A model generated the notes under the pieces. It searched no databases. It was not told where the DNA came from and was given only the letters and a program-made list of their open reading frames with translations. Made by a program: the position numbers and the translations under genes. Below, in pieces: positions 17,218-27,423 of a DNA stretch of 64,000 bases. Numbering within the stretch: position 1 is the stretch's first letter; each line of letters begins with the position of its first letter. The DNA is from Laspinema sp. D2d. Its GTDB lineage: Bacteria > Cyanobacteriota > Cyanobacteriia > Cyanobacteriales > Laspinemataceae. Where the stretch lies: contig NZ_JAMXFC010000011.1 of assembly GCF_025370755.1 (NCBI RefSeq), forward strand, positions 62,001-126,000, in the 5' to 3' direction.

Positions 17218-18726
17218 TTAGTTAATGTCATATCCAAATAAGTTGGGGTTAACTTCGGCCAATTTTAAATCAGCTAAACCATACTCAGCCCAACGGAGCT
17301 CGACCATTGCTGCTACTTCAGGATCTGACTCTAAGGGTTCTCCCCATTCATGTTCGGTTTCGGGAGGAATTTTGGTAGTGGCATCGATACCCATGCGTCC
17401 GCCTAAGCCAATTTTTTCACTGGCAAAATCTAAACTATCAAAAGGAGTATTGGGTAAAATAAAGACATCGCGAACGGGGTCAACTTTAGAGGAAATAGCC
17501 CAAACCACTTGGCGCGGGTCACGAATATTAATATCTTTATCCACCACAATCACAAATTTGGTGTAAGTAAACTGGGGTAAGGCACTCCAAAAAGCTAAGG
17601 CAGCCCGTCTCGCTTGGCCCGGATAAACTTTATCAATGGAAATAATTGCCGCTTTGTAACTTAGGGCTTCCATTGGCAGGAAAAAGTCTACAATTTCTGA
17701 GACTTGTTGTCGCAAAATAGGGGTATAAATGCGATTGAGGGCGATCGCCATCATCGCTTCTTCTTTGGGGGGACGTCCGCTAAAAGTGGTCAGATAAACC
17801 GGGTTTTGGCGATGGGTCATGCAGTGAAAGCGGACTAGGGGAGAATCTTCAACCCCGCCATAATAGCCCATGTGGTCCCCAAAGGGTCCATCAGGGAGGA
17901 TTTCTCCCGGGGTAATGGTTCCCTCTAGGACAAATTCTGAGTCGGCTGGAACTTCTAAATCTACGGTTTTACATTTGGCGAGGGCGACCCCAGAACCGCC
18001 ATAGAGTCCGGCAAATAGCCATTCGGAAAGGTCTACGGGAATGGGGGTGGCAGCGGCCATAATGATTAAGGGATCGACACCGAGGGCGATCGCAATTTCG
18101 AGTTTTTTACCCTGTTCTGCGGCTTTTCGCAAATGTCTGGCCCCACCGCGTACCGATAGCCAATGCACGGTCATTGTATTGTGAGATTGCAACTGTAAGC
18201 GATACACCCCAACATTAGGAGTTCCCGTCTCACAATCTTTGGTAATCACCAATCCCAAAGTGATAATTTTGCCTGCATCTTTGCAATAGGGACGAATTAA
18301 GGGTAACTGGTTTAAGTCCAAGTCATCCCCTTGAATCACCACTTGCTGACAAGCGGGGAAAAAGTCCCGTCCAGGTTTTGCTTTCAGGACGTCAAAGAGC
18401 ACTTTGCCAAACTCGACTGCCTGGGCAATTTTTTTCGGGGGTTTAGGCTGTTGTAAGAGGGCCAGTTTCCTCCCGAGTTCCTCTAATTCTAGGGGTTTTT
18501 CCATGTTCATAGCCCAACAAACCCGTTCCTCAGTCCCTAAGAGGTTGATTGCGACGGGATGGGCTGATCCTTTAACATTCTCGAACAAGAGGGCTGGTCC
18601 TCCTGCTTGTAGCATCCGGTTGGAAATCTCGGCTATCTCTAAATCCGGGTCAACGCAGGTGGTAATCCGCCGGAGTTGTCCCCTAGTTTCTAAGAGGTTC
18701 AGGAATTCCCGTAAATCTCGTGCCAT
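17218..18726 (-). CDS. ubiD: UbiD-family decarboxylase (4-hydroxybenzoate type)
   Basis: This 502-residue protein matches UbiD over its length. It uses prenylated FMN to decarboxylate aromatic acids; in cyanobacteria the likely role is the plastoquinone head group. Visible blocks: an N-terminal RDLREFLNLLETRGQLRRI, the central EFVLEGTI and the conserved DGPFGDHMGYYGG loop near 275-290, then SGRPPKEEAMMAIALNRIYTP and a C-terminal GIDATTKIPPE. The gene starts at ATG 18726, back to back with the NYN-LOTUS gene. The matching flavin prenyltransferase (UbiX) is not in the window. Confidence in family is high; the exact substrate is inferred. Confidence 0.9.
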   Translation of the reverse strand: MARDLREFLNLLETRGQLRRITTCVDPDLEIAEISNRMLQAGGPALLFENVKGSAHPVAINLLGTEERVCWAMNMEKPLELEELGRKLALLQQPKPPKKIAQAVEFGKVLFDVLKAKPGRDFFPACQQVVIQGDDLDLNQLPLIRPYCKDAGKIITLGLVITKDCETGTPNVGVYRLQLQSHNTMTVHWLSVRGGARHLRKAAEQGKKLEIAIALGVDPLIIMAAATPIPVDLSEWLFAGLYGGSGVALAKCKTVDLEVPADSEFVLEGTITPGEILPDGPFGDHMGYYGGVEDSPLVRFHCMTHRQNPVYLTTFSGRPPKEEAMMAIALNRIYTPILRQQVSEIVDFFLPMEALSYKAAIISIDKVYPGQARRAALAFWSALPQFTYTKFVIVVDKDINIRDPRQVVWAISSKVDPVRDVFILPNTPFDSLDFASEKIGLGGRMGIDATTKIPPETEHEWGEPLESDPEVAAMVELRWAEYGLADLKLAEVNPNLFGYDIN

Positions 18727-18794
18727 GTTTATCCATCAATCGAGCTATCGTCTTTTATTATGATGGAATACTGTCACTTTCTACGGGAATCGCT

Positions 18795-20633
18795 ATGCGA
18801 GACGATCCGAGTTTGACTGCTAATCAGCTATTAGAGGCGATCGCGCCATTAAGTCGTTTAATCTCTAAAACCCTTTTAATAGCCTATCAGCGCCATCCCG
18901 AATGGCTAAATGAAAAATTTAGAAATTACTCCTGGCATCACCCAGACTTTCCCGCTAAGTTATCCGCAAAAATTGCGATAGAACTCCAGCCCCATAATCA
19001 AAATATAGAAACTTTGGTTCGCAAATTCATGAAAGTTTTAGAATCTTTCATGAAATCTCCATTTTTTGTATCTTATGAATTTTTAGAATTAATTCACAAT
19101 TTTCAAGCTTTACTGCAATTTCCCGCTTCAATAGTCCCTACCGAATCCACCCTTTCCCCTAGCACCCTGGCGGTTCAATCAGATTTGGAAACTCAAAGTT
19201 TGGCACAATTTGCCCTGCGCTTGGGTTTTAATCTGCCCGAAGCCCTTTCTTTGGGCATGGCCGCCCAATTTAATGCCTTTAAACATAGGGCAGGAGGGGG
19301 AATTGCTATTTTACTTTTAGATGCTGAAAATTTATCTTTAGATGAAGAAGCAGAAAAATTTTTAAAACAAGTCTGTCACTATGATTTACAAATTAAAATT
19401 GCTTTCGCCAATTGGCAAAGAATGGGGAAAAAGGATGTTCAACTGCATAAGCGTCATTATGAACTGATTCATGTTCCGCCAGGTAAAGACAGTGCCGATG
19501 TGAAAATGGCAACGGTGGGTTCTTCTATTTTTGTTCATTATCCCAATGCAAAAGAGGTGTTGGTTTGTTCATCCGATGGGGTCATGACTCATTTATGCAC
19601 AACGCTTCAGACTCACGGATTAACGGTATATTTAGTCCGCAAGCAGGGGAAATTTTTAACAGTTTTAAATACACAGACGGGTAAAACTCAAAGTTATGGC
19701 AGGGAAGAAATTAACCCAGTTCTTTCGGTGGAAGAATGCGTTAAAACCTTCAAGGGAATTCTGCAAGGGGAACAGAAAAAAAGCGGTAAACAGTGGGTTA
19801 AATTTTCCAGGGTTTGTGCAGTTTTCCAGGACCATTATCAAATCCCGTTGAGTCAGGTGGCGATCGCCTCGGAACCGGGAAAAAAAGCCCGGGACATCTT
19901 TTGCGATCGCCCGGATGATTTTGTAGTTCATCAAGTCCCTGGAGATCCCGAACTTTACATTGCTTTATTTGATTGCCTGGAGTTAAAATCAATCCCGGAT
20001 GTTGCCCCGCAATCCCTAAGTTTAAAACCCCCTATCATGCCCCAAGATTCCCTTCACAATGGGTTTAATGGGAGAGAAGAAGTTGAACTGGCATTAGAAC
20101 GGGCGATCGCCTCTATGCACAAAAAATATCCTGGCATGGCGATTTCTACGGGGATGCTAGGTTCAGAATTTAAAGAACTCTATGGTCAAAATCCGAATTG
20201 GATTATTAAAAAATTAGGACTTGGGGGGAATTTTAGTAAATTTTTAGAGTCTAGTTCCAGATTTTCCTTAACCCCATCTCCCGAAACGGGTGAAATCATC
20301 ATCCGTGAAAAACACAGCCATCCTCCTCAAGTATTCACCGTGACTCCGGGCATCGGTTCTTCCTCCTCTTTTATAATCAATTCCGCCGCAGACTTAGAAG
20401 ACTGTTTAATAGAATTACTGGTCCGATTAACTGAAACTTCTCCAGGAAATTTTATTCCTCTCTCCTCCCTAGCAAGTGAATTTAACGCTCAGTATGGTGT
20501 TCCCATTACACAACTGATGAAACGTTTGCAAATTAAAGGAAAATTAACCCATTTCCTGGATTTATCTAAAGCATTTAAATTAAAAAAAATAGGAAAAGCC
20601 TATCAAATCGCCCTAGTGTCCCGAACTCCTTAA
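18795..20633 (+). CDS. NYN nuclease-type protein with LOTUS/OST-HTH repeats
   Basis: About 612 residues from the ATG at 18795; an in-frame ATG at 18720 would overlap the divergent ubiD start by 7 bp, so I prefer the later one. A helical N-terminal 165 residues lead to a NYN (PIN-like) domain: AILLLDAENLSLDEE with Asp near 176, DSADVKMA with Asp near 232 and 235, and VCSSDGVM with Asp near 261, matching the acidic metal site. Three LOTUS/OST-HTH-like winged-helix segments follow (about 325-410, 440-515 and 535-610), each with a Y-x5-6-[LI]-x-K pattern or similar. The family pattern implies RNA binding and cleavage. Three LOTUS copies on one bacterial NYN protein is notable. Confidence 0.75.
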   Translation: MRDDPSLTANQLLEAIAPLSRLISKTLLIAYQRHPEWLNEKFRNYSWHHPDFPAKLSAKIAIELQPHNQNIETLVRKFMKVLESFMKSPFFVSYEFLELIHNFQALLQFPASIVPTESTLSPSTLAVQSDLETQSLAQFALRLGFNLPEALSLGMAAQFNAFKHRAGGGIAILLLDAENLSLDEEAEKFLKQVCHYDLQIKIAFANWQRMGKKDVQLHKRHYELIHVPPGKDSADVKMATVGSSIFVHYPNAKEVLVCSSDGVMTHLCTTLQTHGLTVYLVRKQGKFLTVLNTQTGKTQSYGREEINPVLSVEECVKTFKGILQGEQKKSGKQWVKFSRVCAVFQDHYQIPLSQVAIASEPGKKARDIFCDRPDDFVVHQVPGDPELYIALFDCLELKSIPDVAPQSLSLKPPIMPQDSLHNGFNGREEVELALERAIASMHKKYPGMAISTGMLGSEFKELYGQNPNWIIKKLGLGGNFSKFLESSSRFSLTPSPETGEIIIREKHSHPPQVFTVTPGIGSSSSFIINSAADLEDCLIELLVRLTETSPGNFIPLSSLASEFNAQYGVPITQLMKRLQIKGKLTHFLDLSKAFKLKKIGKAYQIALVSRTP

Positions 20634-20705
20634 CCCCGCCGTTTTTTGAGGAAACGAGTAAAATTAAAGGGCATTAGAGTCATTGAGGGCAGTGATATCG
20701 GATTC

Positions 20706-21842
20706 ATGGAAATCGATCACATTCACTTTTACGTTAAAGATGCTACGGCACAACGGGACTGGTTCGTAAATTGCCTCGGATTTGAGGCGATCGCCAGTTT
20801 CACCCATTCCGAAACTCACACGGAACTGATTCAAAGTGGTTTAGTTCGGTTTGCACTCTCTTCCCCCTTATCTGTTGCTTCTCCTGTCGCGGAATATCTC
20901 GATCGCCATCCTCCGGGAGTCGCAGATATCGCCTTTGCTGTTCAGGATTTAGCCTCCTGCTTGGATCAAGCGGCTGTAGCGGGTGCAAAAGTCTTACAAC
21001 CCATACAGGAAAACCCCCTATCTTTTAACCCCTTAAAATGGGCAAAAATTGCCGGATGGGGAGAACTGAGTCATACCTTAATTCAACGTTGTCCCCCCGG
21101 GGATGCGACCAAAACCGGCAGAATTTACACCGAAATTTATCCCTTTTGGACCGAAGAATACAATGAAAACTCCATTTATGATCAGGGCAATTTTCTCCCC
21201 GCCCCTAACCCTCTGGGTAATAGCCTGTATCTCAATATTGACCATTTCGTTTTAAATGTGGAAAAAGGGGACTTAAAACCCGCCCTCACTTGGTATGAAA
21301 CAATTCTAGGATTTAAAGGTCAGCAAACCTTTGATATCCAAACGGAACGGTCTGGATTACACTCCCAGGTTATGATTTATCCCAATAGTCTAATCCAGTT
21401 TCCCATTAATGAACCGACCTCCAATACTTCTCAAGTTCAAGAATTTTTAGAACTCAATCGCGGTCCGGGGATTCAGCATATTGCCTTAAAAACGACTGAT
21501 ATTCTCAGAACCATTGCCCAGTTACGGGAAAATGGAGTCTCGTTTATTGATGTGCCCTCTACCTATTATGCAACCCTGCGCCAACGTCTGGGGTTCGATG
21601 AAGAGTCGGCAGAGTGGCAGGAAATTCAAAGGAAAAAAATTTTAGTAGATTGGCATCTTGAAACCCCCGATTCCTTGTTACTACAAACCTTTACTCAACC
21701 CATTTTTGAACAACCGACTTTCTTTTTTGAGGTCATTGAGCGTCGCGAGGGCGCGGCAGGATTTGGAGAAGGAAATTTTCAAGCTTTATTTGAGGCGATC
21801 GAACGAGAACAACTGAAACGAGCGAAACAACATTCGGCCTAA
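20706..21842 (+). CDS. hppD: 4-Hydroxyphenylpyruvate dioxygenase
   Basis: About 378 residues from ATG 20706 (MEIDHIHFY); a TTG 60 bp earlier only adds unalignable residues. The enzyme is a non-heme iron dioxygenase that turns 4-hydroxyphenylpyruvate into homogentisate, the head group precursor of tocopherols in cyanobacteria. The two-domain vicinal-oxygen-chelate fold is visible. The iron ligands read as His near 180 (NIDHFVLN), His near 258 (GPGIQHIALKT) and Glu near 342 (FFFEVIERREG). It lies 72 bp after the NYN-LOTUS gene on the same strand, possibly co-transcribed. The long FxEVI..GFGEGNF C-terminus is intact. Confidence 0.9.
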   Translation: MEIDHIHFYVKDATAQRDWFVNCLGFEAIASFTHSETHTELIQSGLVRFALSSPLSVASPVAEYLDRHPPGVADIAFAVQDLASCLDQAAVAGAKVLQPIQENPLSFNPLKWAKIAGWGELSHTLIQRCPPGDATKTGRIYTEIYPFWTEEYNENSIYDQGNFLPAPNPLGNSLYLNIDHFVLNVEKGDLKPALTWYETILGFKGQQTFDIQTERSGLHSQVMIYPNSLIQFPINEPTSNTSQVQEFLELNRGPGIQHIALKTTDILRTIAQLRENGVSFIDVPSTYYATLRQRLGFDEESAEWQEIQRKKILVDWHLETPDSLLLQTFTQPIFEQPTFFFEVIERREGAAGFGEGNFQALFEAIEREQLKRAKQHSA

Positions 21843-22008
21843 TCTTCCCACTTGAACACTTTTAAGTCTACTACCAAAAAGACAGGGGAGGGCAGGCCAT
21901 GCCGGTCCTGTTTTAGATCTCCAGAACAAGAAACCGGGTTTTGGACCCAGATTGGTTAGGAATTGCCAAAGATGGGGAGAAAAACCCGGTTTGTCTTCGC
22001 CATTGAAG

Positions 22009-24276
22009 TTAAATGGCACGGTAGATAAAGCTGAGAGTAGCCCAATGATCCACATGAAGCGCCCAGCGATCAGGGGAACTGTTGGCATTGGGGAGACTGG
22101 CAATGCTGGCGGTATGGAGGTCCTGTAAGATAGCTTGGGCGATCGCTAAGGGATTGGTCACGGGAATCAGGGGTTGGGCATCCCCTTGGGGACGCATCAA
22201 ACCGGATAAGGCGGAAAAGGTTTTAGCAAAAGGACTGGATGAAAAAATCACTTGGGTTTCTGTTAATCCCGCTTGACCATGCACTACCCAGGATCCTGTC
22301 CCTGAACCTGTGGGAATCGTTAGAGTTTCCCCGGGACGCAGCAGATTTTGTTCTAAGCTAGGCTGAGTTTGTCCATTATTAGACGTGATCGGGTCATCCG
22401 AGGGATAGAGCACTACCGCATTGCCACTGTTATCTAAGGAAAACACCAGGCAGTACACTGGGCGATCGCTATAATTAAAGGCCCGATAGCGAATCCGACT
22501 CCCCAAGGGAACCCCTAACGGACTATTCCCATTCCGCGCCAGGGGAACCGCAGATAAATCAGGGGCTTCCCAAGGGGCGCGACGGGTTTCGCTTTGGACG
22601 ATCGCCTTCGCTTCCGGTCCCAAGGTTTCCAAGTTAACCCGCACTCCCAACCGGGAAGACCCCTCATTAGCCGTCAACCGCAATAATTTGGTTGCCAGTA
22701 AGGTTTGCAGTTGGGGAACTAACCGTTGTGCAGAGGATTTAATCGCTTCTCCCTGTTCTCCCATCGTATTCAACAACAAATTTTTTCCCAGGGAAAACAG
22801 CGCATAACTCCCAGGGGGAATCAGGGGTAAGGCGGAACTGGGTAGTTGCGCCAACATTGCCTCTTGAGCCCGTCCAAATAAATAATCTGCTGGTTGTTCT
22901 CCAGCAATCACTGTGCTCACTCGGGGAATAGCAGCAAAAGCGCTGGTGGCATCCACCCGTTCGATGCGTTGCAATCCTGGATCTAAAGCAATGGTCAAGT
23001 TGAGGTTACGGGCGATTGTCCGGACTTCTTCTCGGACGACTTGACCGATTTTCACCGGGTTAGAAGACAGAGGGTTTGATTTTTCAACCCCTAAGACTTG
23101 CGCTTTAACGGTTAATCCGTCTCGCGATCGCACCTGTAAGCGGTAGGATAACGCGTCTGTTTCGCCTAAAGGAACGGGGATGAAAATTGAATTAACTTCT
23201 AAAGCGTCGATCGCCTGGATCGGCAGTCCTCCCAACCATAAAACTGCCGTTTGACCGTTGTCTTCTATAGCAGTAACCGCACCCTCGGCACTCGGTTGAT
23301 TAAAGGCAAAACCCGGTAAGGTTTCATCGGGAGGATTGTTCCCTTCCCCAGACGGTGGCGCTTCTAAAGTTTTTAACAGTTGGGGTTGTTGCAGGGGAAA
23401 ACCTGCAATTTGCTGGACGGCACAAGACGCTTTCTGGAGACTAGCTTGGAGCGTATTTGCTGGAGTCGCTAACCACAGTTGCTGCGTGATGGCATAAGTA
23501 AAGACTCCGGCGCTAAAACCATTCCATCGCCCTTCCGTAGCGAGTTGATTGGCACCGGAGGCCGCTAAAACCACCCCTTTAAGGGAGGATGGCGATCGGG
23601 GAAACAATAAGGTAGGTTTTGGGCTAATGGTTTCCAAAAAGGCGAGTTCGGCATCACTCGGATTACCCGTGGGAACCCCTTGTTGGGAGCGAATTCGCAG
23701 ATTTCCTTGGAGATTAGTCCCTGGATAGCTGTAGCTGGTATCTAAGACGGCGATCGCCCGGTCAGTTTTGAGCGATCGCAACAGTTCCCACAACGTCGCC
23801 TCTAAAATATCATTGGCCGGTTGTCCCCCACTGCCGGTTCCCCCATCCACAGGCATCAAACTCGTTTGCAATCCGGTGGTAGATTGGTCCCAATTAATTC
23901 GCCGCCCATATCCACTAAAGTGGAACACCACCAAATCCCCGTTGGTAGCTTGCTGTCCCAGGTGATTGACAAAAGCTTCTTCAATATTGGTCCGAGTGGC
24001 TTGTCCGTCGGTGAGGGTGACGATATCCCGGGGATTAAACCCAAACCGATCGACCAGGAGTTGTCGTTGCAGTTCCACATCGGTGACACAACCGGAAAGG
24101 GCATTTAAGCCCGGATACGCGTTGATCCCCACTAACAATGCCAACTTGCCAGAGGCGGGTGCTGCCAAAGCTTGGTAATAGCGCTGGCTAGATTTCCAGA
24201 TGATGGACTCGCTAATTCCCAATCCGGCTAGGATGCCGCCTGCCCTGCGTAAAAATTCTCGTCGCTTCAGTCCCAT
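22009..24276 (-). CDS. Caspase-like (orthocaspase) protein with Y-S in place of H-C
   Basis: A 755-residue protein with a Tat-type N-terminus (KRREFLRRAGGILAG) for export. The p20-like caspase fold is clear: LALLVGINAYPGLNAL, then FHFSGYGRR and AVLDTSYSYPG. In active metacaspases these read SGHG and DxCHSG. Here the catalytic His is Tyr (Y123) and the Cys is Ser (S181). Known cyanobacterial caspase homologues include such Y-S variants, thought to be non-proteolytic. The C-terminus (about 420-755) has the DUF4384-like region (YRAFNYSDRPVYCLVFSLDNSGNAVVLYP) often paired with caspase domains. It stands alone and converges with hppD. Confidence 0.85.
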   Translation of the reverse strand: MGLKRREFLRRAGGILAGLGISESIIWKSSQRYYQALAAPASGKLALLVGINAYPGLNALSGCVTDVELQRQLLVDRFGFNPRDIVTLTDGQATRTNIEEAFVNHLGQQATNGDLVVFHFSGYGRRINWDQSTTGLQTSLMPVDGGTGSGGQPANDILEATLWELLRSLKTDRAIAVLDTSYSYPGTNLQGNLRIRSQQGVPTGNPSDAELAFLETISPKPTLLFPRSPSSLKGVVLAASGANQLATEGRWNGFSAGVFTYAITQQLWLATPANTLQASLQKASCAVQQIAGFPLQQPQLLKTLEAPPSGEGNNPPDETLPGFAFNQPSAEGAVTAIEDNGQTAVLWLGGLPIQAIDALEVNSIFIPVPLGETDALSYRLQVRSRDGLTVKAQVLGVEKSNPLSSNPVKIGQVVREEVRTIARNLNLTIALDPGLQRIERVDATSAFAAIPRVSTVIAGEQPADYLFGRAQEAMLAQLPSSALPLIPPGSYALFSLGKNLLLNTMGEQGEAIKSSAQRLVPQLQTLLATKLLRLTANEGSSRLGVRVNLETLGPEAKAIVQSETRRAPWEAPDLSAVPLARNGNSPLGVPLGSRIRYRAFNYSDRPVYCLVFSLDNSGNAVVLYPSDDPITSNNGQTQPSLEQNLLRPGETLTIPTGSGTGSWVVHGQAGLTETQVIFSSSPFAKTFSALSGLMRPQGDAQPLIPVTNPLAIAQAILQDLHTASIASLPNANSSPDRWALHVDHWATLSFIYRAI

Positions 24277-24971
24277 TCCCTAAATTGTCCTTCTTACCCT
24301 TATAACGCTTATTTTTAAACGGGAATGGACTCGTGGCAACCCGAGGGGCAACGTCTTTGCTTCGGTGACTCATTCCGGTTTGATCTCGGTCTAATCTTCG
24401 GGAGTCCATTCCCTGAGTTGGGTCATGAGAGCCACTTTATATCGGGATCCGCTGCGATCGCCCGTGGGGTCTTCCTTCCCATTTGGTCTCTCTACCCATC
24501 TTGGGTTCAGGGAAGTCTATCTTCTCCAGGAACCCAAATTTTTTATATTCTTTTGTTAAGAGACTCTGGCAAAGAGAGCTAAATTTTGTAGGGGTTATTT
24601 GTTAATTTTGCCCCTATCTGCCGAACAAGCGCCTGTTTTCTTTTGATATTTTCCTGGCGTTTTTTTGCGCTGTCTTGTCCCGCTATTTCTGTCTCCCAAT
24701 GGAGAAAACCAGACCAAATTTTAGCCATTGTTTTGCAATTTTGAGGCCAAAAATTAGGACTCTCTTTGTATATGATACCCGTTCAATCGCGATCGGTCCA
24801 AACCCAAAGAAGGAATTTTGTTTCCCCGTTGTCTAACGATGGTTTCATCAGGAGGCGATCGCCCCTTCTGGTGAGGGGAGGACAAGGCACTGCCTTGTCC
24901 CTAAGCTAAAGAACCAGAAACCCGATTTCTAGTCCTAATTTATAGACCTTTGAATGCTGGATAAGGCTTAT
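24277..24971. other. Intergenic region with one dispersed palindrome
   Basis: About 695 bp. A copy of the dispersed palindrome lies at 24914-24930 (AGAAACCCGATTTCT core), and HIP1 sites are near 24456 and 24858. The region is otherwise AT-rich with no supported frame or RNA gene. A plus-strand frame at 24325-24582 looks fortuitous. Confidence 0.4.
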
Positions 24972-26153
24972 TTAGTACGACTCCACAGACACCCGCATCG
25001 CCCGGGCGAGTTCAGCGGCCACTTCTGGACGGGAAAACTCCGGCGGGGGTAACTCCCCATTCCGTAGCATCTCGCGGACCTTAGTTCCTGATAAGTGAAT
25101 CCGCTGATCCGGATTACTTGGACTGGTTTTGGTCGTTGCCATACTCTTGGTCAACTTACAAAAGAAAGCGTGCTCAAACTTCATCGGCACGATTCCTAAT
25201 TCCCCGGGTTGAAACTCATCAAAAATATGTTGAGCGTCGTAGGTTCCATAATAATCCCCTACACCGGCATGATCCCGACCCACAATAAAATGCGTACAGC
25301 CGTAGTTTTTCCGGAGTAAGGCATGGAAAATGGCTTCTCTAGGTCCGGCATAGCGCATCGCGGCGGGGTTAATGGCTAAAATTACCCGGTCTTTCGGATA
25401 ATATTTTTCCATGAGAATTTCATAACAGCGCATCCGGACATCAGCGGGAATATCATCCCCTTTTGTCACCCCGACTAAGGGATGCAGGAATAACGCATCC
25501 ACACTTTCCAAGGCGCATTTTGTAATATATTCATGGGCCCGGTGGATGGGGTTGCGGGTTTGGAAAGCCACGATGGATTTCCACCCTTGTTCCCGAAACA
25601 TGGCGCGAGATTGAGCCGGGTCGATTTGGTAATTTGGAAATTGGGGATGAGCTTCGCGATCGAGCAACCAAATGGGTCCGGCTAGATTGATGGGTCCTTG
25701 CTCGTAGAGGACTTTGACGCCGGGATGATTGAGGTCCTCAGTGCGATAGACGTTAACGGCTTCTAAAGCCTTGTTATAGCGGTATTTTTGGGTGAGTTCC
25801 AGGACGCCTACAAATTTGCCGCTTGGGTCATCTAAGCGGATCCAGGACCCTTCTTTCAGGGGTTCAGCAATTTCTTCTGTGACGGGCAGGGTAATCGGAA
25901 CGGACCAGGGGAGACCATTCGCCAACCGCATATCGGTGACGACGGGATCATAATCTTTTTGATCCATGAAGCCCGTCAGGGGGCTAAAACCACCAATAGC
26001 AATTAGGATAAGGTCACAGAGTGCGCGATCGCTCAGTTGCAGACGCGGCAGGGTCTCAGCTTGGGAGAGAAATTCCTGCTTTTGGGCGGAGCTGACGATC
26101 CGATTAATCAAGTGACCGCCGTGGGGGGCGATCGCATCTGTATGTTGAGTCAA
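24972..26153 (-). CDS. sat: ATP sulfurylase (sulfate adenylyltransferase)
   Basis: A 393-residue enzyme making APS from ATP and sulfate, the first step of sulfate assimilation. Signature blocks: [13 protein letters not shown] (the QxRNPxHxxH active site), [24 protein letters not shown] and [10 protein letters not shown]. The length fits the short bacterial form without an APS kinase domain. The start codon is TTG at 26153, with a GAGGG seven bases upstream; no in-frame ATG precedes the conserved region. It stands behind the mnmA-side hairpin, so it has its own promoter, likely in 26154-26265 where a TATGAT lies on the minus strand. Confidence 0.93.
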   Translation of the reverse strand: MTQHTDAIAPHGGHLINRIVSSAQKQEFLSQAETLPRLQLSDRALCDLILIAIGGFSPLTGFMDQKDYDPVVTDMRLANGLPWSVPITLPVTEEIAEPLKEGSWIRLDDPSGKFVGVLELTQKYRYNKALEAVNVYRTEDLNHPGVKVLYEQGPINLAGPIWLLDREAHPQFPNYQIDPAQSRAMFREQGWKSIVAFQTRNPIHRAHEYITKCALESVDALFLHPLVGVTKGDDIPADVRMRCYEILMEKYYPKDRVILAINPAAMRYAGPREAIFHALLRKNYGCTHFIVGRDHAGVGDYYGTYDAQHIFDEFQPGELGIVPMKFEHAFFCKLTKSMATTKTSPSNPDQRIHLSGTKVREMLRNGELPPPEFSRPEVAAELARAMRVSVESY

Positions 26154-26265
26154 AACGATCCCTCTTTTAGATAGAATTCAATTCTTAAGCTTTGCTAATT
26201 TTTTATCATACTGGTATCTGGGACGTTTGACACGCCTTGATTCGGTGCGATCGCCTTCATGCCAA

Positions 26266-26328
26266 AAAAGCCCTAATATTAACAACCCGGGTTTTCAAAA
26301 AACCCGGGTTGTTAATATTAGGGCTTTT
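26266..26328 (-). terminator. Perfect 30-bp inverted repeat, likely terminator after mnmA
   Basis: Arms 26266-26295 and 26299-26328 are perfect reverse complements with a 3-base loop. The loop-proximal part of each arm carries AACCCGGGTT, related to the dispersed palindrome of this genome. It lies 37 bp past the mnmA stop and before the sat start, both on the minus strand, and a T-run follows on the minus strand. The length is unusual for a simple intrinsic terminator. Confidence 0.75.
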
Positions 26329-26364
26329 AAATTTTTACGCGCAAGGGCATCTGGTTTGATCGCC

Positions 26365-27423
26365 CTAGGACAACTGTTCGATAATCCCGCCACCGAGGAC
26401 GCGATCGCCGTCGTACCAAACGGCTGCTTGTCCAGGGGTTACCCCAAACTGCGGTTCGTCAAAAACAATTTTGGCGCGATGTCCCCGATCTTCAGGAATC
26501 ACCGTCACGGGAACCGGCAAGGTCCGATACCGAATCTGAACTTCTGCCCGAATCGGTGCAGTCGGAGGGGCGATCGAGACCCAATTGACTCGATCTACGG
26601 TAAAACTGGGTTCCGTCGCTGACTCGCGATCACCCACAATCACCTGATTTTTCACCGCATCCAATGCCACCACATACAAGGGTTCCGCTGCCGCAACCCC
26701 AATCCCTTTGCGCTGTCCAATGGTGTAGCGATGGATGCCGTCATGCTGTCCGAGGACCTTCCCTTGGACATCGACAATATCCCCTTTTTGGGGCTGGATG
26801 TACTGTTCCAAAAAGGTTTGCATTGACCCGTGGGCTTCCACTAAGCATAAGTCTTGACTTTCCGGCTTTTCAGCAGTTTGCAGCCCATATTCGGTCGCAA
26901 TCCGCCTGGTTTCCGTCTTGGTAATTTCACCCAAGGGAAACATACATCCCCCCAGCAATTTTTGGGTTAAATCGTACAAAAAGTAAGATTGATCTTTATT
27001 GCGATCGACGGCGCGCAGTAATTCATACCGTCCGCTCTCTTCGTTATAGTTGACTCGGGCATAGTGTCCCGTCGCAATTTTGTCAACCCCTAGTTCTTCC
27101 TGGGCATAACTTAACATGGGGCCAAATTTCACAGCCCGATTGCATTGGGAACAGGGTAACGGAGTAAATCCGGCACTATATCCCGCCACTAAGTAATCGA
27201 CGATTTTTTCTTGAAATAGCTGGCGAGTATCAACAATGTGATGGGGAATGTCCAACTCTTCACAAAGCGAAGCAGCATCGACCATCCCCTCAGAGCAGCA
27301 TTGACCTTTCCCTTTCATTAACCATAGGGTAAGACCAATGACTTCATATCCTTGATGATGTAGGATGGCGGCTGCGGTAGAACTATCTACTCCGCCGGAG
27401 AGGCCAACGACGACTTTGCTCAT
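26365..27423 (-). CDS. mnmA: tRNA-specific 2-thiouridylase MnmA
   Basis: A 352-residue enzyme that thiolates U34 of Lys, Glu and Gln tRNAs. The PP-loop ATP motif GLSGGVDSS is at 8-16. The two catalytic cysteines are seen in PCSQCN (near 103-108) and ESQDLCLV (near 195-202). The RKGIGVA segment and C-terminal beta-barrel ([26 protein letters not shown]) complete the family. It starts at ATG 27423 and ends just before the long hairpin. Confidence 0.95.
   Translation of the reverse strand: MSKVVVGLSGGVDSSTAAAILHHQGYEVIGLTLWLMKGKGQCCSEGMVDAASLCEELDIPHHIVDTRQLFQEKIVDYLVAGYSAGFTPLPCSQCNRAVKFGPMLSYAQEELGVDKIATGHYARVNYNEESGRYELLRAVDRNKDQSYFLYDLTQKLLGGCMFPLGEITKTETRRIATEYGLQTAEKPESQDLCLVEAHGSMQTFLEQYIQPQKGDIVDVQGKVLGQHDGIHRYTIGQRKGIGVAAAEPLYVVALDAVKNQVIVGDRESATEPSFTVDRVNWVSIAPPTAPIRAEVQIRYRTLPVPVTVIPEDRGHRAKIVFDEPQFGVTPGQAAVWYDGDRVLGGGIIEQLS

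Noticed and set aside
18720-18795. Start of the NYN-LOTUS gene at 18720
   Set aside because: It would overlap the divergent ubiD start, leaving no room for promoters, and adds non-conserved residues.
24325-24582. 85-codon plus-strand frame in the gap after the caspase gene
   Set aside because: It holds HIP1 and repeat-like stretches and looks fortuitous.
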